Below, in pieces: positions 16,544 to 25,709 of a stretch of DNA of 64,000 nucleotides. Made by a program: the position numbers and the translations under genes. The notes below the pieces were generated by a model that did no database searches, was not told the origin of the DNA, and saw nothing but the letters and a program-made list of their open reading frames with translations. This stretch comes from Pseudohongiella sp. (GTDB lineage: Bacteria > Pseudomonadota > Gammaproteobacteria > Pseudomonadales > Pseudohongiellaceae), in assembly GCF_011050365.1 (NCBI RefSeq), contig NZ_DRFV01000006.1:124001-188000 (forward strand), read 5' to 3'. The number at the start of each line of letters is the position of its first letter. Position 1 is the first letter of the stretch.

Positions 16544-18430
16544 ATGATCGTCACGGTACCCCGATTGCTAAAAACTCTCGTTACTGGCCTGACAGTCGCA
16601 ACGATGGGCATGTCTGCCCAGTCATTGGCGCAAGGCAGTGACGCCCATCCGGGAGCAAGCGTATTTTCCAGCTTTTGTGCAGGATGCCATGACGGTGGTG
16701 ATCCGCGGGCCGCATCGGTGGATGCACTGCAATCGATGACAGCGGACAGTTTACGCTTTGCGCTGACCGCTGGTCTGATGCAGGCACAGGGACAGACGTT
16801 GTCGACGGCGCAGCGAGAGGCCGTGATTGATTACCTCGCGGTACCGCCGGTTTCCGGTGAATGGCTGACGCAGAATCGCTGCTCCGCGCAGGAGCAGGGT
16901 ATCAATCTGACAACCGTGTCGCTGGCCAACGCCGGCGGCGATCTGCGCTTTTCCCGCAACCTGAGCGCGGCCCAGAGCGGGCTCAGCAGGGCAGACATGT
17001 CGCATCTGGAGCTGGCCTGGGCGCTGGGTCTGCCTGGCATCGGTGGACTGCGCTCATCGCCGGTCATCGCCGGTGACACTGTATTTTATCCTGCCGGTGC
17101 CACGGAACAGGTGCTGGCGCTTGATGCCGCAACGGGCTGTATCAAATGGGCCTATGACGCAGGTGCCAGCCTGCGCAGTTCAGTGACGCTGAGTGGCGAC
17201 CTTGGCGATGGGCAGCGCCTGCTTTATGTCAGCGATGAACGTGCCCGTCTGCACGCAATTGACCCAATTACCGGTGAGCCGGCCTGGGTGATTGATGGCG
17301 CGGTTGATGACGGCGTCCACACCCGGCTGACCGGCGCGCCTTTGTTCTTTGAACAGACGCTGTATTTGCCGGTGTCAGCGTCCGGTGTGCAACGCGGCGC
17401 TGAAGCAACTCATGAGTGTTGCGATGGCCGTGGGGCCGTGCTTGCCCTGGACGGACTGACCGGTGAGCAGGTCTGGACCTATTACACAATGCCACCGGCG
17501 GATTACACCGGTGGCGTCAGTTCGGTGGGTACACCCTTGCGCGGGCCCTCGGGCGCGCCGATCTGGTCCAGCCCCAGTCTGGATGCAAAGCGCCGGCTGT
17601 TATACGTCACCACCGGCGAAAACACCTCTCTGCCGGCGACGGATACCAGCAATGCCATCATTGCACTGGATATCGATACCGGGCAGGTGCGATGGCAATT
17701 CCAGGCGATTGCCAATGACGTGTGGAACATGGCGTGTACCGGCCGCGAGTACGGACCCAATTGTCCTCCGGCGCAAGACAGCATCATCAAGGATTGGGAT
17801 TTTGGCGGCGCGGCGACGCTGGTGACGCTGGCCGATGGCAGCGAGCGCCTGGTGGCGGGTCAGAAGTCAGGGCATCTGTGGGCGTTGAATCCCGATGACG
17901 GCAGCGTGGTCTGGCAGCAGCGGGTTGGCGATGGCGGCGCGCTGGGCGGGAATCACTGGGGCATTGCCGTGGATGGCGAGCGGGTATTTTTACCGATTAA
18001 CGATCCGCACTACGCCAGCATGACCGACGACATGATTGATGCCGGTGTGCATGCCTTTGATCTGGGCAGCGGCGAGCCGGTCTGGGAGTTCCGTTCGCGG
18101 CCTGACTGCGCAAACGGTCGTGATCTGAGAGTTGCCACCTGCCAGGAGCGTTACGGTTTTTCCGCGATGCCGCTGGTGATCGACGGGGCGCTGGTGGCGG
18201 GCAACATTGATGGCCGGATTTTCGTTTTTGATGGCGAAGATGGCGAAATCCTTTTCGAGTTCGATTCGTCCCAGGGCTTTGCCACCGTCAATAACGTGGA
18301 AGCGCGTGGCGGTTCCATTGACGCGCACTCTATTTCTGCCGGTGCCGGTATGTTGTTTGTCGGTTCCGGATATGACCGTTTCCGTCAGCAGGCCGGCAAT
18401 GTGTTGCTGGCCTTCCGACCCCGACCCTGA
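16544..18430 (+). CDS. Exported quinohaemoprotein: cytochrome c plus PQQ propeller (PVADH-like)
   Basis: A periplasmic dehydrogenase candidate of 628 residues. After a signal peptide ending near ALAQG there is one c-type haem site, CAGCH, at residues 45-49. An eight-bladed PQQ-type propeller follows, with repeated blades such as VLALDAATGCIKWAYD, LHAIDPITGEPAWVID and LALDGLTGEQVWTYY. A haem domain placed in front of the propeller is the order known for polyvinyl-alcohol dehydrogenase-like quinohaemoproteins; methanol dehydrogenases differ. The vicinal ECCDGRG (CC pair) resembles the cysteine pair near PQQ. The substrate is probably an alcohol but cannot be read from sequence. It follows the DUF5916 gene closely. 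Confidence 0.8.
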   Translation: MIVTVPRLLKTLVTGLTVATMGMSAQSLAQGSDAHPGASVFSSFCAGCHDGGDPRAASVDALQSMTADSLRFALTAGLMQAQGQTLSTAQREAVIDYLAVPPVSGEWLTQNRCSAQEQGINLTTVSLANAGGDLRFSRNLSAAQSGLSRADMSHLELAWALGLPGIGGLRSSPVIAGDTVFYPAGATEQVLALDAATGCIKWAYDAGASLRSSVTLSGDLGDGQRLLYVSDERARLHAIDPITGEPAWVIDGAVDDGVHTRLTGAPLFFEQTLYLPVSASGVQRGAEATHECCDGRGAVLALDGLTGEQVWTYYTMPPADYTGGVSSVGTPLRGPSGAPIWSSPSLDAKRRLLYVTTGENTSLPATDTSNAIIALDIDTGQVRWQFQAIANDVWNMACTGREYGPNCPPAQDSIIKDWDFGGAATLVTLADGSERLVAGQKSGHLWALNPDDGSVVWQQRVGDGGALGGNHWGIAVDGERVFLPINDPHYASMTDDMIDAGVHAFDLGSGEPVWEFRSRPDCANGRDLRVATCQERYGFSAMPLVIDGALVAGNIDGRIFVFDGEDGEILFEFDSSQGFATVNNVEARGGSIDAHSISAGAGMLFVGSGYDRFRQQAGNVLLAFRPRP

Positions 18431-18461
18431 CCCCGGAGCCTGAAGTGCCCGGATCGGTGTG

Positions 18462-18908
18462 TCATATGGGCAGCATGGTAGTGGTTTTTATCTCTTCCAT
18501 GACAAAACTGGCGGTGACGTCAAACAGATCGGCAGCAATAAGTTGCTGGTATAAACGATCATAACCCGGCATATCGGCAACCACTGCCTTCAGCAGGTAG
18601 TCGATCTGCCCCCCCAGCCGATAGACTTCCAGCACGCCTTCGACGTCCTGTACGACTTTGTTGAAGTTCTCCGCCCAGTCAGCGTTATGCTGGTTGGTGC
18701 GCACGGTGACAAAAACGGTCAGTCCCAGCCCCAGTTTTGCCGGATCAAGCAGGGTCACACGCTGCTTGATGACGCCGGCTTCTTCGAGCTTCTGAATGCG
18801 CCGCCAACAGGCCGACTTGGAAATACCCACCGTGTCGGCCAGGTCTGCTACGGACAGTGAGGCATCCTGCTGCAGCAGGCGCAGCAATTTTTTGTCTTGT
18901 GAGTCCAT
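18462..18908 (-). CDS. Lrp/AsnC-family transcriptional regulator
   Basis: A 148-residue DNA-binding regulator: N-terminal helix-turn-helix (MDSQDKKLLRLLQQDASLSV, then DTVGISKSACWRRIQKLEEA) and a C-terminal RAM/AsnC ligand domain (VLEVYRLGGQIDYLLKAVVA). Such proteins sense amino acids and often control a divergent neighbour. Here the neighbour is a PLP-dependent enzyme on the plus strand, 175 bp away, with dyads between them. Which amino acid it senses cannot be told. Confidence 0.92.
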   Translation of the reverse strand: MDSQDKKLLRLLQQDASLSVADLADTVGISKSACWRRIQKLEEAGVIKQRVTLLDPAKLGLGLTVFVTVRTNQHNADWAENFNKVVQDVEGVLEVYRLGGQIDYLLKAVVADMPGYDRLYQQLIAADLFDVTASFVMEEIKTTTMLPI

Positions 18909-18948
18909 GATTGCTCCAGCCAGCTTTCGCCGCCCTATGATGGATGAA

Positions 18949-19045
18949 TGTTTCTTAAATAGGAATAATAAAGAAACAGAGTTTCATAATAAAGCGTTTT
19001 TGTGACACAGATGGGAACAATGTTCCGCTGTGACTTGGCTATGAT
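18949..19045. promoter_or_regulatory. Divergent lrp-like / PLP-enzyme control region
   Basis: Two dyads lie in the gap. The first has arms TGTTTCTT (18949-18956) and AAGAAACA (18971-18978) around 14 AT-rich bases and is close to the regulator start. The second runs 19006-19032, with GGAAC (19014-19018) and GTTCC (19022-19026) inside CACAG and CTGTG. A good -10 hexamer TATGAT sits at 19040-19045 for the plus-strand gene, with no matching -35, and the second dyad overlaps the -35 position. That arrangement suggests an activator site. Confidence 0.4.
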
Positions 19046-19083
19046 ATGCGGCATATTCTTTCCTTCTTCGCCAAAGGGGCATC

Positions 19084-20733
19084 ATGAACGAGCTGGTTCA
19101 GAAAATCCGTGACGACGTGATCGGTCAGCGTCAATCCATCTCTACACCCTTCGGCGACAAACCACTGGTGTACGCCGACTACACAGCGTCCGGTCGTAGC
19201 CTGGGTTTTGTTGAAGACTACATTCGTCAACAGGTACTGCCGTTCTACGCCAACACCCATACCGAAACCACGTTTACCGGTGCCCGCACCTCCGCGCTCC
19301 GCGAGTCTTCGCGGCAAATGATCCGCCGTGCGGTTAATGGCACGGCAGATGACAAAGTGATTTTCTGCGGTTCCGGCGCCACGGCGGCAATCAACAAACT
19401 GATCGATGTGCTGAACCTGCGCCTGCCGGCAGATCTGGATCAGCGCTGCTGCCTGGCTGCCTCGTTGCCTGAGGAAGAGCGTCCAGTGGTGTTTATCGGT
19501 CCCTATGAACATCATTCCAATGAATTGCCGTGGCGCGAAAGCATTGCCCGCATGGAACTGATCCCACTGGATGCCGATGGCGGGATCGATCTGACTGCGC
19601 TGGAGCGGGCACTGGTCAAACATCAAGGGCGTCGACTGTTGATAGGCAGTTTTTCGGCGGCTTCCAATGTCACCGGCATCAAGACCGATGTGGCTGCGGT
19701 TACCGCACTGCTGAAGCGTTTTGGGGCCCTGGCATGCTGGGACTATGCGGCGGCGGGTCCGTATGTTCGAATTGACATGAATGCTGCACAGCCACTGGAC
19801 GCGGTGTTTCTGTCGCCGCACAAATTTGTCGGAGGCCCCGGCACACCGGGCATCCTGATCGCCAAGCGTGGTATCTTCCGCAATCGCGTACCGGCCATGG
19901 TCGGGGGAGGCACGGTGTCCTATGTCACGCCGGAAGACCATGTTTATATTGCCGATATCGAGCGCAGGGAAGAGGGCGGCACCCCGGCGATTGTGGAATC
20001 CATTCGCGCCGGGCTGGTGTTCTCCCTGCAGCAGCAGGTGGGCATCGACCTGATTCAGGCGCAGGAACAGGCGATGGCCGATACGGTCATGAAACGTCTG
20101 CAGGCCTGTGCCAATATCGAAGTGCTGGGCAGTCCCGATGCGCATCGGTTGCCGATATTCTCGCTGCGTTTCTGGCATGGCGAGCGGGAGCTGCACTACG
20201 GTTTTGTGGTCTCCCTGCTCAACGATCTGTTTGGCATCCAGGCCCGTGGCGGATGTTCCTGTGCGGGGCCATATGCACACAGTCTGCTCGGCATGGACAT
20301 GGCCTTCAGCAAGCGTGTGGAGGCGGCCGTGACGTCAGGCGCGGGATTGATGCGGCCGGGCTGGGTGCGGCTTAATTTTAACTACTTTCTTGCCGGGGAT
20401 GAGCTTGAGTATCTGTTGCGGGCTTTGGAGCTGGTGGCTGAGCATGGCTGGCGTCTGCTGCGCTGCTATCGCTACGATGCCGCCCACGGTGTCTGGCGCC
20501 ACCAGCATGCCAGTGGCAAGCGTCCGGATCCACTGGCCACGCTGGACTGGTTACAGATACCAGCACCGGCAGCGAACAGCTGCCACCCGGTTTCACTGAG
20601 CGAAGAACTGGCATCAGCCGAAGCGCTGCTACGCGGACAACAGCCTGGCTCATCGCCCTGTACGCTGGATCTTTGCGCCGAGCATGAGGCAATACGCTGG
20701 TTTGTGTTGCCGCGAGAAACCATGACGTCCTAG
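19084..20733 (+). CDS. Class V aminotransferase-fold PLP enzyme
   Basis: A cytosolic fold-type I PLP enzyme of 549 residues related to cysteine desulfurases. Visible are GSGATAAINKLIDVL (cofactor phosphate site), CWDYAAAGPYVRIDM (aspartate for the pyridine nitrogen), SPHKFVGGPGTPGIL (Schiff-base lysine) and RGGCSCAGPYAHSLLG, which resembles the cysteine loop of SufS-type enzymes. It is about 130 residues longer than SufS. The extra C-terminal part (from about residue 440, ending in EHEAIRWFVLPRETMTS) does not match a domain I can name. Control by the divergent Lrp-type regulator points to an amino acid substrate. Sulfur transfer versus another lyase or transaminase reaction is open. Confidence 0.75.
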   Translation: MNELVQKIRDDVIGQRQSISTPFGDKPLVYADYTASGRSLGFVEDYIRQQVLPFYANTHTETTFTGARTSALRESSRQMIRRAVNGTADDKVIFCGSGATAAINKLIDVLNLRLPADLDQRCCLAASLPEEERPVVFIGPYEHHSNELPWRESIARMELIPLDADGGIDLTALERALVKHQGRRLLIGSFSAASNVTGIKTDVAAVTALLKRFGALACWDYAAAGPYVRIDMNAAQPLDAVFLSPHKFVGGPGTPGILIAKRGIFRNRVPAMVGGGTVSYVTPEDHVYIADIERREEGGTPAIVESIRAGLVFSLQQQVGIDLIQAQEQAMADTVMKRLQACANIEVLGSPDAHRLPIFSLRFWHGERELHYGFVVSLLNDLFGIQARGGCSCAGPYAHSLLGMDMAFSKRVEAAVTSGAGLMRPGWVRLNFNYFLAGDELEYLLRALELVAEHGWRLLRCYRYDAAHGVWRHQHASGKRPDPLATLDWLQIPAPAANSCHPVSLSEELASAEALLRGQQPGSSPCTLDLCAEHEAIRWFVLPRETMTS

Positions 20734-21656
20734 GCTTGCCGCAGATTGGCTGCAGTCATCTCAACGACTGTCTGTCTGGCTTCAGGCGTTATCCACGCGT
20801 TGTGCGGCGTTACGATCAGATTCAGCCTATCCTGTAGTGCAGACAACAACACATGGCCGTCAGTTGGCGGCTCCTGTGGCAGTACATCCACACCCAATCC
20901 GCCCAGTCGCCCCTGGCGCAATGCCGCGAGCGCGGCGACGTCATCGACGATACCACCGCGGGCACAGTTGATCAGCAGTGCATGCGTTTTCAGGTTCTCA
21001 AGCAGGGTCTGATTGATCAGATGACGGGTATGCTCATTGAGCGGACAATGCAGGCTGATCACATCTGCCGTGGGTGCCAGCGCCGCCAGTGTCGTGCGTC
21101 GGTCCCGGGCCTCATTGCCCGGCCGGGCGCAAAAACTCACCTTCATACCGAATGCGCCGGCCAATTGTGCCACCCGCTTCCCCAGCTCTCCCTCACCTAC
21201 GATGACCAGGTGTTTGTTTGCCAATTGCAGGGTTTGGTGTGTCATCAAACAGAATGCCGCGCTTTGTTGCCAGCGGCCCGCGCTGACATCCTGTTGGTAT
21301 AGTGGCAGACGGTTCGCCAGAGCCAATATCAGCATCAGTGTGTGTTGTGCGACACTGGCAGTGCCGTAGGCCGTGATGTTGCGCACGGTGATGCCCAGCC
21401 TGGCAGCGGCATCGGTGTCGATATTATTGGTGCCGGTGGCCATCACACAAACAAGCCTGAGGTCGGGCAGTGCTGCCAGTGTATCGGCGTTCAGGATAAC
21501 CTTGTTGGTAATGGCAGCCTGAGCGCCGGACAGCCTTGCTGCACACTGATCGGTGTCGGTGTGCTGGTGAATGACAAGCTCATCCACCGCTGCCACCATG
21601 GGCGCAAGGTCAACATCGTCGCCCAGACTGGCGGCATCAAGGAGCACGGCTTTCAT
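20730..21656 (-). CDS. D-2-hydroxyacid dehydrogenase (NAD-dependent)
   Basis: A cytosolic 2-hydroxyacid dehydrogenase: catalytic-domain start MKAVLLDAASLGDDVDL, ATGTNNIDTDAAARLGITV, the Rossmann segment HLVIVGEGELGKRVAQLAGA, then LINCARGGIVDDVALAALRQ-like and a final TPHNAWITPEARQ. The catalytic Arg is in CARGG and the final His in TPHNAW. In the nucleotide loop the usual GxGxxG reads GEGELG. Glycerate or hydroxypyruvate are common substrates. I place the start at 21656, not the upstream alternatives, because it begins the domain cleanly, though no strong ribosome-binding site precedes it. Its end overlaps the PLP gene end by 4 bp (convergent). Confidence 0.85.
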   Translation of the reverse strand: MKAVLLDAASLGDDVDLAPMVAAVDELVIHQHTDTDQCAARLSGAQAAITNKVILNADTLAALPDLRLVCVMATGTNNIDTDAAARLGITVRNITAYGTASVAQHTLMLILALANRLPLYQQDVSAGRWQQSAAFCLMTHQTLQLANKHLVIVGEGELGKRVAQLAGAFGMKVSFCARPGNEARDRRTTLAALAPTADVISLHCPLNEHTRHLINQTLLENLKTHALLINCARGGIVDDVAALAALRQGRLGGLGVDVLPQEPPTDGHVLLSALQDRLNLIVTPHNAWITPEARQTVVEMTAANLRQA

Positions 21657-21806
21657 TCGGAGGTCCTGTGGCTGCATCGCAAGGTCCGACAGGCAAGTTT
21701 TACCTGACAGGTACTGCAAAACTGCAGTTTAATGTGTTAATAATGCGGTAGCAAAACAACCATAAGATATAAACAATTATAAAAATGACAAGAAACAGGA
21801 CAGGGG

Positions 21807-22919
21807 ATGCTTGAACTGGCGGGCGTAAGCAAACGGGTGGGCAACGAGGATCATATCCGCGATGTCAGTTTGCAGCTTGAACGCGGATCAATGAATGTGC
21901 TGCTGGGGCCGACCCTGTCGGGCAAGACCAGCCTGATGCGTCTGATGGCGGGGCTGGACAAGCCCACCCGTGGTGATATTCTGCTCGATGGAGTCAGTGT
22001 GCTCGGTATTCCGGTGCAAAAGCGCCGGGTCGCCATGGTGTATCAGCAATTCATTAATTATCCCACCCTGACCATTTACGAAAACATCGCCTCGCCACTG
22101 CGCGTTGCCAGACTGGCAGCAGCCGATATTGACAAAAAAGTTCGTCATGCTGCCGATCTGCTGCGTTTGACAGAATTTCTGGATAAACGCCCGGCAGAGT
22201 TGTCCGGTGGCCAGCAACAGCGTACAGCCATTGCCCGGGCGCTGGTCAAGGAATCGCAGTTGGTCCTGCTCGACGAGCCGCTGGCAAATCTCGACTACAA
22301 GCTGCGTGAAGAGCTGAGGCAGGAACTGCCACGCATATTTGCCGAGCTGGGAGCCATCCTGGTGTATGCCAGCACCGAGCCGAGCGAAGCGCTGCTATTG
22401 GGAGGCAATACTGCGACTCTGCACCAGGGTCGTGTAACCCAGTTTGGTGCAACCATCGATGTGTTTCAGCAGCCGGTGGATCTGGTCACTGCCAGGACCT
22501 TCTCTGATCCGCCACTCAACACTGCCCCGGTCAGCAAACGCGGCGCCGAATTACGCCTGGATCGTTTTGTCATTCCCCTGTCAGCAGCGCAGGCGGCCAT
22601 GCCGGACGCGAATTACACGTTGGGGCTGCGCCCCTGGCATCTGACACTGGAAGGCAGCGCTGACTGTACAGTTGAAGGGCAGGTGAAGGTCACTGAAATC
22701 ACGGGTTCTGAAACCTATATCCATCTGCATGTTGCGGATCAGCCCTGGGTCAGCCTCACCCACGGCATTCGGCACCTTGACGTCGATACGTCGCAGTTAC
22801 TGCATTTTTCGCCGGAGAATATCTACCTGTTTGATGAGACCGGGCACTTGGTAATGGCGCCCCGTTCGCCGGTGCCGGTATCGAAAGCGTTGCTGGCGGA
22901 GCAAGCATGGCAAAAATAA
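21807..22919 (+). CDS. glpS: Glycerol ABC transporter ATPase GlpS
   Basis: One of two ATPases of a GlpSTPQV-type glycerol importer at the inner membrane. The 370-residue protein has Walker A GPTLSGKT (34-41), a Q-loop (VYQQFINYP), the signature LSGGQ (132-136) and Walker B with LLDEP, followed by a MalK-like regulatory C-terminal domain. The switch histidine is missing: where other MalK-type ATPases have YVTHD, this one has YASTE (177-181), with Thr180 in the histidine position. It overlaps glpT by 13 bp. The full gene order is that of the glycerol ABC system described in Rhizobium. Confidence 0.9.
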   Translation: MLELAGVSKRVGNEDHIRDVSLQLERGSMNVLLGPTLSGKTSLMRLMAGLDKPTRGDILLDGVSVLGIPVQKRRVAMVYQQFINYPTLTIYENIASPLRVARLAAADIDKKVRHAADLLRLTEFLDKRPAELSGGQQQRTAIARALVKESQLVLLDEPLANLDYKLREELRQELPRIFAELGAILVYASTEPSEALLLGGNTATLHQGRVTQFGATIDVFQQPVDLVTARTFSDPPLNTAPVSKRGAELRLDRFVIPLSAAQAAMPDANYTLGLRPWHLTLEGSADCTVEGQVKVTEITGSETYIHLHVADQPWVSLTHGIRHLDVDTSQLLHFSPENIYLFDETGHLVMAPRSPVPVSKALLAEQAWQK

Positions 22920-23986
22920 CTCTCAATAACATTGCCCACTCCTATGATGGCGGCAATAGCTACGCGCTGAAGGCAATGTCCCATGAATGGAATGACGGCG
23001 GCGCCTATGCCTTGCTGGGTCCGTCTGGCTGCGGTAAAACCACCTTGCTCAACATCATTTCAGGGCTGCTGCAGCCCAGCGAGGGTCAGTTGTTATTTGA
23101 CGATGTCGACGTCAGCAGCCTGCCTACCGAACAGCGCAACATCGCTCAGGTGTTCCAGTTCCCGGTGCTGTACGACACCATGACGGTGGCTGACAATCTG
23201 GCGTTTCCGCTGCGCAACAGGCGTGGGCCCGACAAACTGTCGGCTGCGGAAATTGACCATCGGGTGCAGCAGGCGATTAGCATGCTCGGGCTCGAAGCGC
23301 TGGCCGGACGCAAGGCGCGCGGTTTGAGTGCCGATGATAAACAGAAAATTTCCCTTGGCCGGGGCCTGGTGCGGACCGACGTCAACGCCATCCTGTTTGA
23401 TGAACCCTTAACCGTGATTGATCCGCATCTGAAGTGGCAGCTGCGCACGCAGCTTAAACAGATCCATCGTCAATTCGGGCATACCATGATTTATGTGACA
23501 CATGACCAGACCGAGGCACTGACCTTTGCCGACAAGGTGGTGGTGATGCTCGCGGGCGAAGTCGTGCAGATGGGAACACCGCAGGAACTGTTCGATGCTC
23601 CGCAACATACCTTTGTCGGCAAATTCATTGGCTCGCCCGGCATGAATGTGCTGCCCTGTGAACTGGCCGGCAAAGAGGCTGTTATTGATGACCGCCGCAT
23701 CGCGCTGGCGCGGGAATACCCGACACTGAACGGTGTCATTGAGCTGGGCATACGTCCGGAGTTTGTGCGTCTGGTGAATAGCGGGCAGGGTCTGCCGGTG
23801 CAGATCGTCAGCGTTGAAGATGTCGGGCGACACCGGATTGTCCGGGCGCAACTGAATAAACACCGACTGGATATTATCGTGCCGGCACACCAGCCCGTTC
23901 CCAGTGAGCCCGGTGTCGAGTTTGACAGCGACAGAATCAATATCTATCAGAATTCGCAGTTGGTCGGGTGGGAGCATCAGTTATGA
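22907..23986 (+). CDS. glpT: Glycerol ABC transporter ATPase GlpT
   Basis: The partner ATPase, 359 residues. It has Walker A GPSGCGKT (38-45), Q-loop VFQFPVLYD, Walker B LFDEP and an intact switch histidine in MIYVTHDQTEA (His199). The ABC signature is degenerate: the LSGGQ position reads LSADDKQK (140-147). This loss is complementary to that in GlpS, so a head-to-tail heterodimer would have one complete ATP site (GlpT Walker motifs plus GlpS signature) and one degenerate site. A C-terminal regulatory domain follows. Its stop overlaps the glpP start (ATGA). Confidence 0.9.
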   Translation: MAKITLNNIAHSYDGGNSYALKAMSHEWNDGGAYALLGPSGCGKTTLLNIISGLLQPSEGQLLFDDVDVSSLPTEQRNIAQVFQFPVLYDTMTVADNLAFPLRNRRGPDKLSAAEIDHRVQQAISMLGLEALAGRKARGLSADDKQKISLGRGLVRTDVNAILFDEPLTVIDPHLKWQLRTQLKQIHRQFGHTMIYVTHDQTEALTFADKVVVMLAGEVVQMGTPQELFDAPQHTFVGKFIGSPGMNVLPCELAGKEAVIDDRRIALAREYPTLNGVIELGIRPEFVRLVNSGQGLPVQIVSVEDVGRHRIVRAQLNKHRLDIIVPAHQPVPSEPGVEFDSDRINIYQNSQLVGWEHQL

Positions 23987-24876
23987 AACCCTGGAACAAC
24001 AAAGCCTGGTTTTTTGTGCTGCCGGTGCTGTTGCTGGTGGCATTCAGTGCCATTATCCCGCTGATGACCGTGGTGAACTATTCGGTACAGGACTCTTTCG
24101 GCAATAATGAATTTTACTGGGTCGGACTGGAATGGTTCCAGGAAGTGCTGGCATCGGAGCGATTTCATAATTCGTTGATGCGTAACCTGCTATTCTCCGG
24201 CATCATTTTGCTGATCGAAATCCCTTTGGGTATTGCGGTGGCGCTGGCGATGCCCCGGCGCGGCTGGGGCGTGTCAGTGTGTCTGGTATTGATGGCCTTG
24301 CCGTTGCTGATTCCCTGGAACGTGGTAGGAACTATCTGGCAGGTGTTTGCCCGGGTCGATATCGGATTACTGGGGCATACGCTGGCGGCGCTGGGTGTTG
24401 ATTACAACTATACGCAGGACACCTTTGATGCCTGGGTGACGCTGATAGCCATGGACGTCTGGCACTGGACCAGTCTGGTGGTGCTGCTTTGCTATTCTGG
24501 CCTGGTGTCGATTCCCGATGCCTACTATCAGGCTGCGCGCATTGATGGTGCTTCGCGCTGGGCGGTGTTCCGATACATTCAATTGCCCAAAATGCGTCGC
24601 GTATTGGTGATCGCGGTGCTGCTGCGGTTTATGGATTCGTTCATGATTTACACGGAACCGTTTGTCGTAACCGGCGGTGGTCCGGGCAACGCCACCACCT
24701 TCCTGTCCATTGATCTGGTGCAGATGGCGATTGGTCAGTTTGACCTGGGGCCGGCCGCTGCCATGTCACTGATTTATTTTCTTATCATCCTCGTCATTAG
24801 CTGGGTGTTCTACACCGTCATGACCCAGCAGGACAACGATTCGGTCACCGATGGCAGACAGGGAGGTGGCCAATGA
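23983..24876 (+). CDS. glpP: Glycerol ABC transporter permease GlpP
   Basis: A 297-residue inner-membrane permease of the carbohydrate-type (CUT1) ABC family with six predicted spans, starting MKPWNNKAWFFVLPVLLLVA. The EAA loop that contacts an ATPase is visible as YYQAARIDGASRWAVFRYI. The ATG at 23983 overlaps the glpT stop by four bases, and the stop overlaps glpQ in the same way, so the proteins are made in fixed ratio. Assignment to glycerol rests on operon order and DUF2160. Confidence 0.9.
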   Translation: MKPWNNKAWFFVLPVLLLVAFSAIIPLMTVVNYSVQDSFGNNEFYWVGLEWFQEVLASERFHNSLMRNLLFSGIILLIEIPLGIAVALAMPRRGWGVSVCLVLMALPLLIPWNVVGTIWQVFARVDIGLLGHTLAALGVDYNYTQDTFDAWVTLIAMDVWHWTSLVVLLCYSGLVSIPDAYYQAARIDGASRWAVFRYIQLPKMRRVLVIAVLLRFMDSFMIYTEPFVVTGGGPGNATTFLSIDLVQMAIGQFDLGPAAAMSLIYFLIILVISWVFYTVMTQQDNDSVTDGRQGGGQ

Positions 24877-25697
24877 CGCTGGCTGTCAGAGGTTCAGGAT
24901 CGGACAAAAGCTGGTTGGTACCGACATTCTATATTCTGTTTCTGATGTTGCCTTTGTACTGGCTGCTGATGATGAGTTTCAAGACCAATCAGGAAATTCT
25001 TTCCACTTTTTCGCTGTGGCCGCAGGATTTCACGCTGCAGAATTATCAGACCATCCTTACCGACGCCAGTTGGTACAGCGGCTATATCAACTCCATGATT
25101 TACGTGGTGATGAACACCGTCATCTCGCTTGCGGTCGCGCTGCCCGCCGCCTATGCGTTTTCGCGGTACCGCTTTCTGGGTGACAAGCATCTGTTCTTCT
25201 GGTTACTGACCAATCGTATGGCACCACCGGCGGTGTTTGTGTTGCCATTTTTCCAGCTGTATTCCGCCTTTGGCCTGATTGACACCCATATTGCGGTAGC
25301 GCTGGCGCACTGCCTGTTCAATGTGCCGCTGGCGGTATGGATACTGGAGGGGTTCATGTCCAGTGTGCCCAAGGAAATTGATGAAACTGCGTATATCGAT
25401 GGTTATTCCTTTCCGCGCTTCTTTGGCAAAATATTCATGCCCCTGATCGCCTCGGGAATTGGCGTTGCAGCGTTTTTCTGCTTTATGTTTTCCTGGGTTG
25501 AACTGCTGATCGCGCGAACCCTGACCGTGACCGATGCCAAACCCATTTCCGCGATCATGACCCGGACCGTGTCAGCATCCGGCCTGGACTGGGGCGTGTT
25601 GGCGGCAGCAGGCGTGTTGACGGTTATACCGGGCGCGCTGGTGATCTATTTTGTGCGCAATCATATCGCCCGGGGTTTTGCGCTCGGTCGTGTTTAG
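24873..25697 (+). CDS. glpQ: Glycerol ABC transporter permease GlpQ
   Basis: The second permease, 274 residues with six spans (FYILFLMLPLYWLLMMSF first). Its EAA loop is EIDETAYIDGYSFPRFFGKI. It pairs with GlpP to make the translocation path. Start and stop codons overlap or lie close to both neighbours: ATGA with glpP, and 12 bp to the DUF2160 gene. The symbol is that of the ABC system and is not the unrelated periplasmic phosphodiesterase of the same name. Confidence 0.9.
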   Translation: MTLAVRGSGSDKSWLVPTFYILFLMLPLYWLLMMSFKTNQEILSTFSLWPQDFTLQNYQTILTDASWYSGYINSMIYVVMNTVISLAVALPAAYAFSRYRFLGDKHLFFWLLTNRMAPPAVFVLPFFQLYSAFGLIDTHIAVALAHCLFNVPLAVWILEGFMSSVPKEIDETAYIDGYSFPRFFGKIFMPLIASGIGVAAFFCFMFSWVELLIARTLTVTDAKPISAIMTRTVSASGLDWGVLAAAGVLTVIPGALVIYFVRNHIARGFALGRV

Positions 25698-25709
25698 GAG
25701 ACCTGTTCA

